Notes: a model not told the origin generated them from the sequence alone. 64,000 nt of DNA from Flavobacterium cerinum (GCF_004028155.1 NZ_SBII01000014.1:56023-120022); one strand, 5' to 3'; shown: positions 27,159 to 35,425, counted from the stretch's first letter. Numbers and translations: made by a program.

Positions 27159-27920
27159 ATGAAAAAAATTATTTTACCAGCATTATTGTTGGTCGGTTTA
27201 TTTACTAATGCACAGATTGTTCAGGGGACTATGGGTATTTTTACAAAATCCGCTGTAGACGGACAAACATTTGCCAATAATTCGGCTCGTGTAAACGCAT
27301 CAATGGTTTTAACAGCTGGGACATTAGTAAATAGTCTTGGAACGCAGGAAAGAACATTACAGTTTATGGATTTCCCTGTATCCAATATGAATGCAACACC
27401 TACAATTTGGTTTTGTTTAAACAATAGAAATGATGCTACCCGATTGAGATTTTATGCTGGCCAAAATAGTATTTCTCAATTCACTCTTTTTGATAAAGCA
27501 CAGGTTGAAAATTTTAGCGTGTATGACGACGCAAACAACAACATCTCTCTGACTATGCCAAAAGCAAATTCAAGGGTAATGATTGGTACATCTTCTTATA
27601 CAGATGGTGTAGATACTTATAGTCTTTCAGTAAATGGTAATGTAAGAGCAGACAGGGTTAAAGTATATACTACATGGGCAGATTATGTTTTTGAAAAAGA
27701 CTATAAATTACCAACACTTGAAGAAGTAGAACAGCATATAAAAGAAAAAGGACACTTACAAGACATACCATCTGCTAAAGATGTAGAAAAAAATGGTATA
27801 GAATTGGGAGAAATGAATAAGCTTTTACTTCAAAAAATAGAAGAACTTACACTGTATACTATTGAACTAAAAAAGCAAATAGAACAAGTTAAAGCAGAAG
27901 TAAAAACACTGAAGGAGTAA
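27159..27920 (+). CDS. Exported fibre-like protein with conserved C-terminal coiled-coil module
   Basis: A 253-residue protein with a signal peptide (MKKIILPALLLVGLFTNAQ). Residues 20-170 are beta-rich and similar in style to fibre or tail-spike proteins. From residue 173 it carries a module also found in the 34241-35425 protein: WADYVF, YKLP, EVE, a GHL...IPSAK segment, GIELGEMN, and then a heptad coiled coil (LLLQKIEELTLYTIELKKQI) to the end. The coiled coil suggests an oligomer, probably a trimer. There is no T9SS sorting domain, so how it leaves the periplasm is not clear. It is 24 bp upstream of the M43-type protease gene and likely co-transcribed. No family with a known function is recognised. 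Confidence 0.82.
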   Translation: MKKIILPALLLVGLFTNAQIVQGTMGIFTKSAVDGQTFANNSARVNASMVLTAGTLVNSLGTQERTLQFMDFPVSNMNATPTIWFCLNNRNDATRLRFYAGQNSISQFTLFDKAQVENFSVYDDANNNISLTMPKANSRVMIGTSSYTDGVDTYSLSVNGNVRADRVKVYTTWADYVFEKDYKLPTLEEVEQHIKEKGHLQDIPSAKDVEKNGIELGEMNKLLLQKIEELTLYTIELKKQIEQVKAEVKTLKE

Positions 27921-27944
27921 AAACAACACTATATTTTAATTATT

Positions 27945-29414
27945 ATGAAATTTAAAATACATTTTTTACTTTTAGCAGTATTACTATGGAGTTCTGTTGG
28001 TCTACAGGCACAAACCCCAGACCATTTTCACTGTGGTATAGGGGAAGGAAATCAAAACATGCCTTTAGGGGTTTTTAGTACACCTACTTATTCAGGCTCT
28101 GTAAACCCACTGTATTTATCCTCTTTTCCGCAACTAACCTTTAATATTTACTTTTGGGTAGTTAAAAGAAGCGACGGGACAGCTGATGATATTGTTTCAA
28201 ATCAGCAAATCATTAAAGAGATGAATCAGATTAATGAATTTTTTAAACCAATGGGAATTTGTTTTGTTCTGGGTGGAGTAGGTTCTATAAATAACGATCA
28301 GCTTTATCCAAAAGGTACTGATTTTTGGAGTATTGCGAGTTATGCCCAAAACAATAATTATATGAAATCAAATAATTTTAATGTGTATATACATCCAGAT
28401 ATTAGTAATGGAAATGGAGTTACAAATTATGGACTTAATTACATAGGTATTGATATGTGGGTTATTCAGGGACTTTGGAGTGCTCCTAAGCACGTACTTG
28501 CACATGAATTAGCACATACTTTTGGATTATATCACGCCTGGGGAAATAATAATGGCGGAACATATACTGATGAACGTGTAACTAGGGATCCTAATAATCC
28601 AAATTACAATGCTCTTACCGCTGGAGATAGAGTTGCCGATACACCCGCTATGGTAAGTTTTAATAATGAAGCTATAGCACTTGGAGTACCTTTATCTAAT
28701 ATTCTTGACTTTGATAATTGTTTGTATATTGGAACTTCTACAGATAATCTGGGTGTGCCGTTTTCTTTAACTCCCGCAGATGTTGGAAATCCAATGCAGT
28801 ATACGCATTCACCGTGTGTCCAAAGTTTCACAACGGGTCAGGGAATTAGAATAAGGGAATATATTTCGGGTTCTCCGAATGTACTATCAGTACAAGCTAT
28901 GAGAGCAAATAATTCAACAAAAACCTTAAATACCCCAGAAACGAACTTATCATTTATTTACCAGTATTCGAGTACTATTATAACAAATGGTAATTACCAA
29001 ACTGCTATAGGTCAAAATATTAATCTTAAAGCAGGGGATTATATTTTACTTGAATCAAATACTGATATTAAAGGAGGCAGTGTATTTGTGGCAGAAATAG
29101 AAAAATGCGATTGCCCTTCAATTTTACAGAAAAAAACTTCATATATAGAAGATTTTGCAAATTTGTATGAAAATAAGAACGCTGTAAACTTAGTTTTGTA
29201 CCCAAATCCTGCAAATGAGTCTATAACTATCTCTTTGGATAGTGCAATTAATAATCTTACTATAACTTCTATTGAAGGGTTTATTATGTATAAAAAAGAG
29301 GTGAAAAATAATTCTGCTGATATTGATGTTAGTAATTATAAAAAAGGTATTTATATAGTTACAATACAAACAAATGAAGGGGAAATATTAACTGAAAAAT
29401 TAATAAAAAACTAA
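27945..29414 (+). CDS. Secreted M43-type (pappalysin-like) zinc metalloprotease with T9SS type A sorting domain
   Basis: A 489-residue exported protein. Residues 1-23 form a signal peptide (MKFKIHFLLLAVLLWSSVGL). The catalytic domain has the full metzincin motif HELAHTFGLYH (187-197) and a Met-turn NPMQY (Met284) followed by SPCVQSFTTGQGIRI, as in M43 cytophagalysin/pappalysin peptidases. A short domain with TAIGQNINLKAGDYILLES and VFVAEIEKC precedes the T9SS type A sorting domain (VLYPNPANESITISLD to KGIYIVTIQTNEG, ending KLIKN). It should therefore be secreted across the outer membrane as an active protease or surface enzyme. It follows the fibre-like gene by 24 bp. The substrate is unknown; processing of surface or host proteins is an inference. 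Confidence 0.92.
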   Translation: MKFKIHFLLLAVLLWSSVGLQAQTPDHFHCGIGEGNQNMPLGVFSTPTYSGSVNPLYLSSFPQLTFNIYFWVVKRSDGTADDIVSNQQIIKEMNQINEFFKPMGICFVLGGVGSINNDQLYPKGTDFWSIASYAQNNNYMKSNNFNVYIHPDISNGNGVTNYGLNYIGIDMWVIQGLWSAPKHVLAHELAHTFGLYHAWGNNNGGTYTDERVTRDPNNPNYNALTAGDRVADTPAMVSFNNEAIALGVPLSNILDFDNCLYIGTSTDNLGVPFSLTPADVGNPMQYTHSPCVQSFTTGQGIRIREYISGSPNVLSVQAMRANNSTKTLNTPETNLSFIYQYSSTIITNGNYQTAIGQNINLKAGDYILLESNTDIKGGSVFVAEIEKCDCPSILQKKTSYIEDFANLYENKNAVNLVLYPNPANESITISLDSAINNLTITSIEGFIMYKKEVKNNSADIDVSNYKKGIYIVTIQTNEGEILTEKLIKN

Positions 29415-29430
29415 AAATAGTTACTTTATG

Positions 29431-29451
29431 AGCCGGCTTTTAATGCCGGCT
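29431..29451. terminator. Bidirectional terminator between convergent genes
   Basis: AGCCGGC (29431-29437) and GCCGGCT (29445-29451) form a seven-pair GC-rich stem with a seven-base loop, followed by TTTT on the plus side and preceded by A-rich DNA. It lies between the protease gene and a convergent glycosyltransferase. Confidence 0.8.
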
Positions 29452-29453
29452 TT

Positions 29454-30590
29454 TTATTTACTCCATTTTTCAATATATTTTTTGGCTACAACAATATGTT
29501 CGTGCTCTTTCTCTATAAATGCCCGTGTGCGTTTGCTAATAGCAATAATTTCGTCAGGATTTTCTATAAGTAAAGAAAGTTCGTTAACAAGGTAGTCTAC
29601 ATCAGGAAGCGCATTTATCGCAACACGTTCAATGAGGTTGTAATGTTCCATGAATTCTTTCTCGGCACCTGTAAATACGACTTTACCTTTTGCCATTGCC
29701 TCAAGGGCATTATAGCCTTGATCGTAAGCATATACCTGATCAAGCAGGATATGTGCTTTACTATATAGCTTTATATAATCATTATAGGGCAGGCTTTCAG
29801 CAATAACTATTTCTATCTTTTCCTGATATTTTGCTTTAACAATGGTTAGTGCTTTTTCAAAATAAGGAATACCTTTTTGGTTATAAATCCATCGGTTAAT
29901 ACCCATAAAAATTATAATGGGTCCGTTTATAACAGGCTCATTATATTCGAGTTTAGAGATATTAATTGGATTTGGGATTAACCCCATAAATTTAGAATTA
30001 CCCAACAGTGGAACGTAGTAGTCCATATCACTAGCAATAACTCCGGTAATTTTGCTGTATAGAAAATCATGTAATTTTTTATGTCCTTTGGATATATATT
30101 CAAACATAATCCGATATTCTTTTATAAGGGATATGTCTTTAAAAAAAGGATCCATGATTGAATAACGTGGCTTTTTATCGGCCATATATTTAACTACTGT
30201 GTAATCCATACCACAGCAAAGCAAAAAAGTTTTTTTGTTTTGTTTTATAATTTTATTGAGAAGATACTTTTCAAAGGGTTTTGATGTCTTTATTGGGGCT
30301 TCATTAATCAGTTGTACAACATCGTAGTTTTTAAGTTTAGGGAGCAATTTATAAAACCTCATACCTCTTTCAAGTTGAGCGATATCGTATTTAAAGATCC
30401 GGAAAATAATTTGTCGTGGAATGTTTAAAAATCCTTTACTGAGGGTTTTTGGGGTAATTAGAAAATCTGAAGGATATTGTTTAAATCCGTCTCCATCGCT
30501 AATAAGGATTACTTCGTGTCCCAGCGCTAACAAACCTTCTTTTAAGGAATTGTGCAGCCTGCTGTATTCGCCAATCAATAAAATCCTCAT
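29454..30590 (-). CDS. Glycosyltransferase, GT-B fold
   Basis: A 378-residue cytoplasmic protein with a GT-B layout: an N-terminal Rossmann-like domain beginning MRILLIGEYSRLHNSLKEGL and LGHEVILISDGDG, and a C-terminal donor-binding domain with PIIIFMGINRWIYNQKG, AHILLDQVYAYDQGYNALEA and MAKGKVVFTGAEKEFMEHY. The last block matches the nucleotide-sugar site of GT1/GT4-like enzymes. It should add a sugar to the surface glycan. It is transcribed divergently from the next glycosyltransferase gene, with 40 bp between the start codons. Donor and acceptor cannot be read from the sequence. Confidence 0.82.
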   Translation of the reverse strand: MRILLIGEYSRLHNSLKEGLLALGHEVILISDGDGFKQYPSDFLITPKTLSKGFLNIPRQIIFRIFKYDIAQLERGMRFYKLLPKLKNYDVVQLINEAPIKTSKPFEKYLLNKIIKQNKKTFLLCCGMDYTVVKYMADKKPRYSIMDPFFKDISLIKEYRIMFEYISKGHKKLHDFLYSKITGVIASDMDYYVPLLGNSKFMGLIPNPINISKLEYNEPVINGPIIIFMGINRWIYNQKGIPYFEKALTIVKAKYQEKIEIVIAESLPYNDYIKLYSKAHILLDQVYAYDQGYNALEAMAKGKVVFTGAEKEFMEHYNLIERVAINALPDVDYLVNELSLLIENPDEIIAISKRTRAFIEKEHEHIVVAKKYIEKWSK

Positions 30591-30597
30591 GAATGTT

Positions 30598-30605
30598 TAT
30601 ATTTG
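30598..30605 (+). promoter_or_regulatory. Candidate -7 element for the GT4 gene
   Basis: TATATTTG, a perfect TAnnTTTG match, 25 bp upstream of the GT4 ATG in the 40 bp divergent gap. No TTG at the right distance is seen, so the -33 part is uncertain. Confidence 0.4.
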
Positions 30606-30630
30606 CCTCAAAAATAACTAATATCCCTTA

Positions 30631-31737
30631 ATGCTACAACCTCGTAAAACTAAAATATGCCTTGTAGGCGATGCTTTATCCGGAGGCGGGGCAGAACGGG
30701 TACACGCATTTCTGTCCAATTATTTTGTAAGTAAGGATATAGATGTACACAATGCAGTAGTACAGGACAATGTATCTTATAATTTTTCGGGAGAGCTACT
30801 CAATTTGGGCTTACTCAAAAACCGTTCTAATGGGGTGTTTAATAAACTTAAACGCTTTTGGGTTTTACGAAGTTATATTAAAAAGCATAAATTCGATTAC
30901 ATTATAGATTTTAGGATGAGAACAAAGCCGGTTCAGGATTTGTTAATAGCTAGACTTGTTTATACTGCTCCTTCAATTTACACAGTGCACAGTTCTTTTA
31001 TAAACTGGTATATGCCGCAACAGTCTTGGCTTACACGTATAATTTATGGCAATGCTTATGGTGTAGTAAGTATTACCCATAAAATGAAAGAATTAATAGA
31101 AAGTACACATGGATTAAAAAATGTGGCTACTATTTATAATCCGGTTAATATAGATTATATAGAGAAAAAATATATGGAAGGTACCGAGACTAATGAATTT
31201 AAATACATTCTTTCGGTAGGAAGCATGCATGATCATAATGTAAAGCAATTTGATAAATTAATTGAAGCCTACTCCAACTCTATGCTTCCTGAAAATAATA
31301 TAAAATTACTTATACTGGGTGAAGGAAGCCAAAGGAATAAGCTGGAAAATATCGTTAAAAATAAAGGGCTGAATGATAAAATTGTATTCAAAAGTTTTCA
31401 GGAAAATCCGTACGTTTACATGCGTAATGCCTTATTCTATGTTCTTTCCAGCAAATTTGAAGGCCTACCTATGGTGTTGTTAGAATCTTTAGCCTGCGGA
31501 ATACCAGTGGTAGCGTTTGACTGTTTTACCGGACCGTCGGAAATTATTGTTGACAAAGAAAATGGATTATTGATTGATAACCAAAATGTTCAGAAACTTA
31601 CAGAAGGGATTAACCTTATGTTTGAAGATGAAAAATTATATATTAATTGTAAACAAAATTCATCTGCAAGCATAGAGAAATTTTCTTTAGAAAATATCGG
31701 GTCACAATGGCTGCACTATTTAAAAATTGACAACTAA
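30631..31737 (+). CDS. Family 4 glycosyltransferase
   Basis: A 368-residue GT-B enzyme. The N-terminal domain starts KICLVGDALSGGGAERVHAF, with the glycine-rich GGGAER segment frequent in GT4 enzymes; the C-terminal domain has KYILSVGSMHDHNVKQFDKL, IKLLILGEGSQRNKLENIV and the donor-site EGLPMVLLESLACGIPVVAF (the E-x7-E pair). It probably transfers a hexose or amino sugar onto the lipid-linked repeat unit. It is three bases upstream of the FdtA-like gene and so in an operon with it. Exact specificity unknown. Confidence 0.9.
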   Translation: MLQPRKTKICLVGDALSGGGAERVHAFLSNYFVSKDIDVHNAVVQDNVSYNFSGELLNLGLLKNRSNGVFNKLKRFWVLRSYIKKHKFDYIIDFRMRTKPVQDLLIARLVYTAPSIYTVHSSFINWYMPQQSWLTRIIYGNAYGVVSITHKMKELIESTHGLKNVATIYNPVNIDYIEKKYMEGTETNEFKYILSVGSMHDHNVKQFDKLIEAYSNSMLPENNIKLLILGEGSQRNKLENIVKNKGLNDKIVFKSFQENPYVYMRNALFYVLSSKFEGLPMVLLESLACGIPVVAFDCFTGPSEIIVDKENGLLIDNQNVQKLTEGINLMFEDEKLYINCKQNSSASIEKFSLENIGSQWLHYLKIDN

Positions 31738-31740
31738 ATA

Positions 31741-32136
31741 ATGGACATACAAATTATTGATATACCTAAATTTGAAGATCATACTGGTAATGTAGGAGTG
31801 ATAGAAGGAAACGCAATTCCTTTTGAAATGAAGCGAATATTCTATTTGTATGATATTTCGGGAACCTCAGTAAGGGGAAGGCATGCTCATAAAGAATTAA
31901 AGCAATTTCTTATAGCAATTTCAGGTAGTTTTGAGGTTACCATAACAGACGGTACTAACAAAGAAAGAGTGTTTTTAAACCGTCCGGACAAAGGGCTCTT
32001 AATTAATAGTGGCTTGTGGAGCGAATTGGAAAATTTTTCATCCGGAGCCGTTTGTATGGTCGTAGCTTCTGATGTTTATATAGAAGACGACTATATAAGA
32101 AACTATGATGAGTTTCTTGATTATGTAAAAAGTTAG
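31741..32136 (+). CDS. FdtA/QdtA-type dTDP-sugar 3,4-ketoisomerase (WxcM-like cupin)
   Basis: A 131-residue single-domain cupin of the length of FdtA and QdtA. It starts IQIIDIPKFEDHTGNVGVIE and has the core motif VRGRHAHKELKQFLIAISGS (His48 and His50 in the active-site pocket), followed by KGLLINSGLWSELENFSSGA. FdtA and QdtA shift the keto group of dTDP-4-keto-6-deoxyglucose to C3, on the way to dTDP-3-amino-3,6-dideoxy sugars such as Fuc3NAc and Qui3NAc. The aminotransferase (FdtB/QdtB) and rml genes are not in the window, so the complete pathway must be elsewhere or missing. Its stop codon overlaps that of the convergent GT2 gene (31741-32136 versus 32133). Confidence 0.88.
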   Translation: MDIQIIDIPKFEDHTGNVGVIEGNAIPFEMKRIFYLYDISGTSVRGRHAHKELKQFLIAISGSFEVTITDGTNKERVFLNRPDKGLLINSGLWSELENFSSGAVCMVVASDVYIEDDYIRNYDEFLDYVKS

Positions 32137-33071
32137 CTATAACTGTTTACAACAACTCCTTTTTGCAATAGCTTTTTCTTAAACCGGGTAATTAACTTAA
32201 TTAGGAATAAGGGTGCTATAAGTAAAAAACGCTGTTTGTAATTTAAGTTTTGATAATTCAGGTTTTGAATCATTTTTCTAAAACCTGTTTTATTGCCTTC
32301 TAAACGATATGCCTTTGCCATAAAATACCTATAAAAATCTAAAAATCGTTTTATATCGGGTCTGTTTATGGCTAACGTTTCATATTTATCAAAATCAGGG
32401 ATAACCTTATCTTTAATTCCAGCTAAAGACATTTGTTGCTGAGAATAAATCATATAACAGGCATGGGATTGATTGTAGTATGCCAATTGATAGTGGTGAT
32501 TTGCACGTATGTAAAAATCGATATCTTCGGCAAAAGTAATTGTTTCATCAAAATGTCCTACCTTTTCAAATACGTTTTTGTTGATGCAAATACTGGAACA
32601 ACTAATTAAAAGCTTACCTAAGTTTGCTGTAAAAAAATTCATCAGAGTCATGCTTCCGTCTGTAGTGTGTAAAGGATCATTTATTGGAATGATACTATTT
32701 CCGGGGTGTACTTCTTCATATTTTGTAGCAAATAATGAAGCTTGCGGATAATAGTTAATTAGAGCATGAATTTTCTCTAAAAACTGGGGCTTCCATAAAT
32801 CATCTGCATCTAATAGGGCTATATAATTTGATTTTGCATTTTTTATACCTGTATTTCTTGAAGCAGATAACCCTTTATTGAAGTCATGGGTTATTAATCG
32901 TATTCTGTTATCGTTTATTGATCGTATAGCTTTAAGGCTGTCATCTGTAGAAACATCGTTAATAATAATTATTTCAAAATCAGTAAATGTCTGCGCTATA
33001 ACACTTTTTAGGGTGGCTATAATATGGTCTTGTTTATTATAAAGAGGGATAACGATAGAAAAATAGGGCAT
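32133..33071 (-). CDS. Family 2 glycosyltransferase
   Basis: A 312-residue GT-A enzyme. I chose the ATG at 33069-33071 because it opens directly with the family start MPYFSIVIPLYNKQDHI; an upstream ATG would add seven residues. Motifs are SIVIPLYNK, FEIIIINDVSTDDSL (acidic pair binding the nucleotide) and NYIALLDADDLW (DxD, metal and donor). The C-terminus has basic and hydrophobic helices (FLLIAPLFLIKLITRFKKKL) that may anchor it to the membrane. It overlaps the stop codon of the FdtA-like gene by four bases and lies just downstream of another GT2 gene (5 bp apart), with which it is probably co-transcribed. Confidence 0.9.
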   Translation of the reverse strand: MPYFSIVIPLYNKQDHIIATLKSVIAQTFTDFEIIIINDVSTDDSLKAIRSINDNRIRLITHDFNKGLSASRNTGIKNAKSNYIALLDADDLWKPQFLEKIHALINYYPQASLFATKYEEVHPGNSIIPINDPLHTTDGSMTLMNFFTANLGKLLISCSSICINKNVFEKVGHFDETITFAEDIDFYIRANHHYQLAYYNQSHACYMIYSQQQMSLAGIKDKVIPDFDKYETLAINRPDIKRFLDFYRYFMAKAYRLEGNKTGFRKMIQNLNYQNLNYKQRFLLIAPLFLIKLITRFKKKLLQKGVVVNSYS

Positions 33072-33076
33072 GACGC

Positions 33077-33964
33077 TTATTTTAATGAACAAAGATAACC
33101 TAATCGATATAAATCAAAAATAAAAAGTGAAGGATTACTCCCTAAAAGGTTTTTATTAAAAGATCTTTTAACTATTTTGAAGGACAGTCTTGCTAATGGA
33201 GCTAAGCCGGACTTTCTAATCGAATTATGTATTTTAGCAATTCGCGTATAACTTTGAGGTAACAAATTGTTGTCAGTAAGATATTTGAGACCTACCACAG
33301 ATTCTTCTGATTTTTTCATGAATATCTCACTGCTCTCAAGCCCCAGGTGATATACAGGGTTTTCAATATGTTCTACGGTTACTTTTTCTACACTTAAATC
33401 ATAGGAGAACAAAGTGTCTTCATGTCTTAAGTTAGGGATGGATTCATTAAATGTAACTTTAGAAAATATAGATTTACTTATGGCAAAGTTAAGCGTAAGT
33501 AAACTCAGATGAGGTGCTTTTTGTCGCTGTTCTGCTAATAAAGCCTCACGACTGTTACCGTATACCCAACGTAATAATTTATCGTCGGATGGTTTTTCTT
33601 CCTGGTATTTTATACCTCCATAAACCACCTTTTCTTCCTGATCAAGATGCGGAAGGTATACAGAAATGAAATTATCATGAATGGGGAGGGTATCTGCATC
33701 TAGAAAAAGAAGCCATTCGTATTTTGCTTTCTTTGCTAAAAGATTACGCATACGGCTTCGCCCTATATTTTTCTTCAAAAGCTCATACATGCAATGTTCA
33801 AGTTGGTTAATCTTTTGGTTTTCGGCTATTGAAATACTATCTGTTGAGGCATCATCCAATACTATAATTTCAAAAGCTATGTTTTCACAATTAGCAAGTT
33901 TTTGTAATTTCTGTACTAATGGCAATACATTGTAATTGTAAGTAGGAATAAGTATAGATAACAT
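33077..33964 (-). CDS. Family 2 glycosyltransferase
   Basis: A 295-residue GT-A enzyme that starts MLSILIPTYNYNVLPLVQKL. The longer reading frame upstream (to 34084) would add 40 residues that have no match to the family start and are very AT-rich, so I place the start at 33962-33964. Motifs: FEIIVLDDASTDSI (nucleotide-binding), YEWLLFLDADTLPIHDNFIS (DxD) and NLRHEDTLFSYDLS, which resembles the catalytic-base region of GT2 enzymes. It is the first gene of a two-gene minus-strand unit. Specificity unknown; it may add one of the sugars of the repeat unit. Confidence 0.88.
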   Translation of the reverse strand: MLSILIPTYNYNVLPLVQKLQKLANCENIAFEIIVLDDASTDSISIAENQKINQLEHCMYELLKKNIGRSRMRNLLAKKAKYEWLLFLDADTLPIHDNFISVYLPHLDQEEKVVYGGIKYQEEKPSDDKLLRWVYGNSREALLAEQRQKAPHLSLLTLNFAISKSIFSKVTFNESIPNLRHEDTLFSYDLSVEKVTVEHIENPVYHLGLESSEIFMKKSEESVVGLKYLTDNNLLPQSYTRIAKIHNSIRKSGLAPLARLSFKIVKRSFNKNLLGSNPSLFIFDLYRLGYLCSLK

Positions 33965-34168
33965 TTCGCTGGTTTGAGACAAATGTATAAAGAAATAGTA
34001 TCTATTTAAAATAACATAAAAAACGTTTGTAGATTTTATAAATGTCGCGAATTTTATATGTGAACTTTTTTCACATAAAACCACATAGTAGATTTTTATT
34101 TAATTAATAGATTTAATTCAGCTTTTTGATGAATTTTTAACCATTTAATGAATTTAATTTCGTAAGAA

Positions 34169-34191
34169 AATTAACATATTACATGTTAATT
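34169..34191. promoter_or_regulatory. Perfect inverted repeat upstream of the second fibre-like gene
   Basis: AATTAACAT (34169-34177) and ATGTTAATT (34183-34191) are exact inverse copies separated by five bases, ending 49 bp before the ATG of the 34241 gene. Symmetry and position fit a dimeric-regulator operator; no regulator is identified. Confidence 0.5.
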
Positions 34192-34240
34192 AAACCATAA
34201 ACACTTGTTATTTTTAACCAAAAATTAAAAATATAATTTT

Positions 34241-35425
34241 ATGAAAAAAGAATTTTTTATTGTCGGTTTATTATTGGCAGGAGTAATGCAATTAAATGCG
34301 CAAACGGGGTTAATTGAAACAGTAAACGAAACAGGTTTAGGAACTCAGAACGGAGCGGCTCAATCAGCTTCCGCAGCAACAGGATCAACTTTTGTAGGTT
34401 ATCAGGCAGGTTTTGCAAATACTGGTATAGCACCAGGAACAGGTGCCAAAAACTCTTTCGTAGGATCACAAGCTGGACGTAGTAATACTACAGGGACACA
34501 AAATACTTATGTGGGATTTAATAGTGGGTATGTAAATACTACAGGTAACAATAATGTTTTTATTGGTGGTTATACAGGATATAACAGTACAGGAGGCGGA
34601 AATACGTTCACTGGTTACTATTCGGGATACAACACTTCTTCTGAATATAATTCTTTTTATGGATTTGGAAGTGGACGCTATAATACTACAGGTACCCAGA
34701 ATGTTTTTATAGGAGCGAATTCAGGTTTTAATAATGTTAGTGGTACAGGAAATACTTTTAGTGGAACTAACACAGGAATTAATAATACAACAGGATTTGA
34801 AAATACTTATTTAGGATTTAATGCAGGATATAATAATAAGACTTCTGGAATGAACACTTTTGTAGGAACAAGAACGGGCTTTAATACATTAGGCTCTGGT
34901 AATGTGTTTTTGGGTCATGAAGCAGGTACAAATGAAACAGGCAGTAATAAATTTTATCTTGCTGTTGGGACTAATACACTTATGTACGGTGATTTTGCTA
35001 CAGGAAAAATAGCAATAGGCGGTGCAACCAGTTTTCCTACTTCAGCTGGTAGTGTAAATGTTTCAAACTATAAATTGTTTGTAAAAGGAGGAATTCTTAC
35101 TGAAGAAGTGAGAATACAATTGGCCACAGGATGGGCAGATTATGTTTTTGCAGATAACTACAAATTACCTTCATTAAATGAGGTAGAGCAGTTTATTGCA
35201 AAAAACGGTCACTTACCAAATGTACCTTCTGCAAAACAAGTAAAAGAAGATGGTATAGAGCTAGGACAAATGGCGAACATACAACAGGAAAAAATAGAAG
35301 AGCTTACATTGTATGCGATAGAGCAAAACAAACAGATAGAAACTCAAAAAAGTCAGCTTGAGCAGCAGCAAAAAGAGATAGATGAACTAAAAGCAGCCGT
35401 AAAATCTTTAGTAGGTAAACAATAA
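34241..35425 (+). CDS. Exported repeat fibre-like protein with conserved C-terminal coiled-coil module
   Basis: A 394-residue protein with signal peptide (MKKEFFIVGLLLAGVMQLNA). Residues 71-238 hold ten repeats of 16-17 residues built on N-T-x-x-G-x-x-x-G-x-N-x-T-G (for example NTYVGFNSGYVNTTGNN), reminiscent of the beta-roll heads of trimeric adhesins and phage fibres. Residues 298-394 are the same module as in the 27159 protein: WADYVF, YKLP, EVE, GHLPNVPSAK, GIELGQM, then a coiled coil (IEELTLYAIEQNKQIETQKS). No T9SS sorting domain is present. It is followed 29 bp later by a T9SS type A gene. Adhesion is a reasonable inference from the repeats. Confidence 0.85.
   Translation: MKKEFFIVGLLLAGVMQLNAQTGLIETVNETGLGTQNGAAQSASAATGSTFVGYQAGFANTGIAPGTGAKNSFVGSQAGRSNTTGTQNTYVGFNSGYVNTTGNNNVFIGGYTGYNSTGGGNTFTGYYSGYNTSSEYNSFYGFGSGRYNTTGTQNVFIGANSGFNNVSGTGNTFSGTNTGINNTTGFENTYLGFNAGYNNKTSGMNTFVGTRTGFNTLGSGNVFLGHEAGTNETGSNKFYLAVGTNTLMYGDFATGKIAIGGATSFPTSAGSVNVSNYKLFVKGGILTEEVRIQLATGWADYVFADNYKLPSLNEVEQFIAKNGHLPNVPSAKQVKEDGIELGQMANIQQEKIEELTLYAIEQNKQIETQKSQLEQQQKEIDELKAAVKSLVGKQ
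34451..34954 (+). repeat. Ten tandem 16-17-residue Asn/Gly/Thr repeats inside the fibre-like gene
   Basis: Each unit starts with N followed by T/S/V, an aromatic residue, a small residue and G, and later has a G-(Y/F/R)-N-T-T-G block. Period is 16-17 codons (about 50 bp). The copies differ at many silent positions, so this is a protein-level beta-roll array rather than a DNA satellite or CRISPR. Confidence 0.85.

Noticed and set aside
34451..34954. Regular ~50 bp periodicity considered as a CRISPR array or minisatellite
   Set aside because: Units are in-frame protein repeats with differing silent positions, no conserved DNA repeat with unique spacers, and no cas genes nearby.
27159..35425. 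Prophage or phage-tail remnant, because of fibre-like proteins
   Set aside because: No terminase, capsid, tail sheath, integrase or lysis gene; both proteins have signal peptides, which tail fibres lack.
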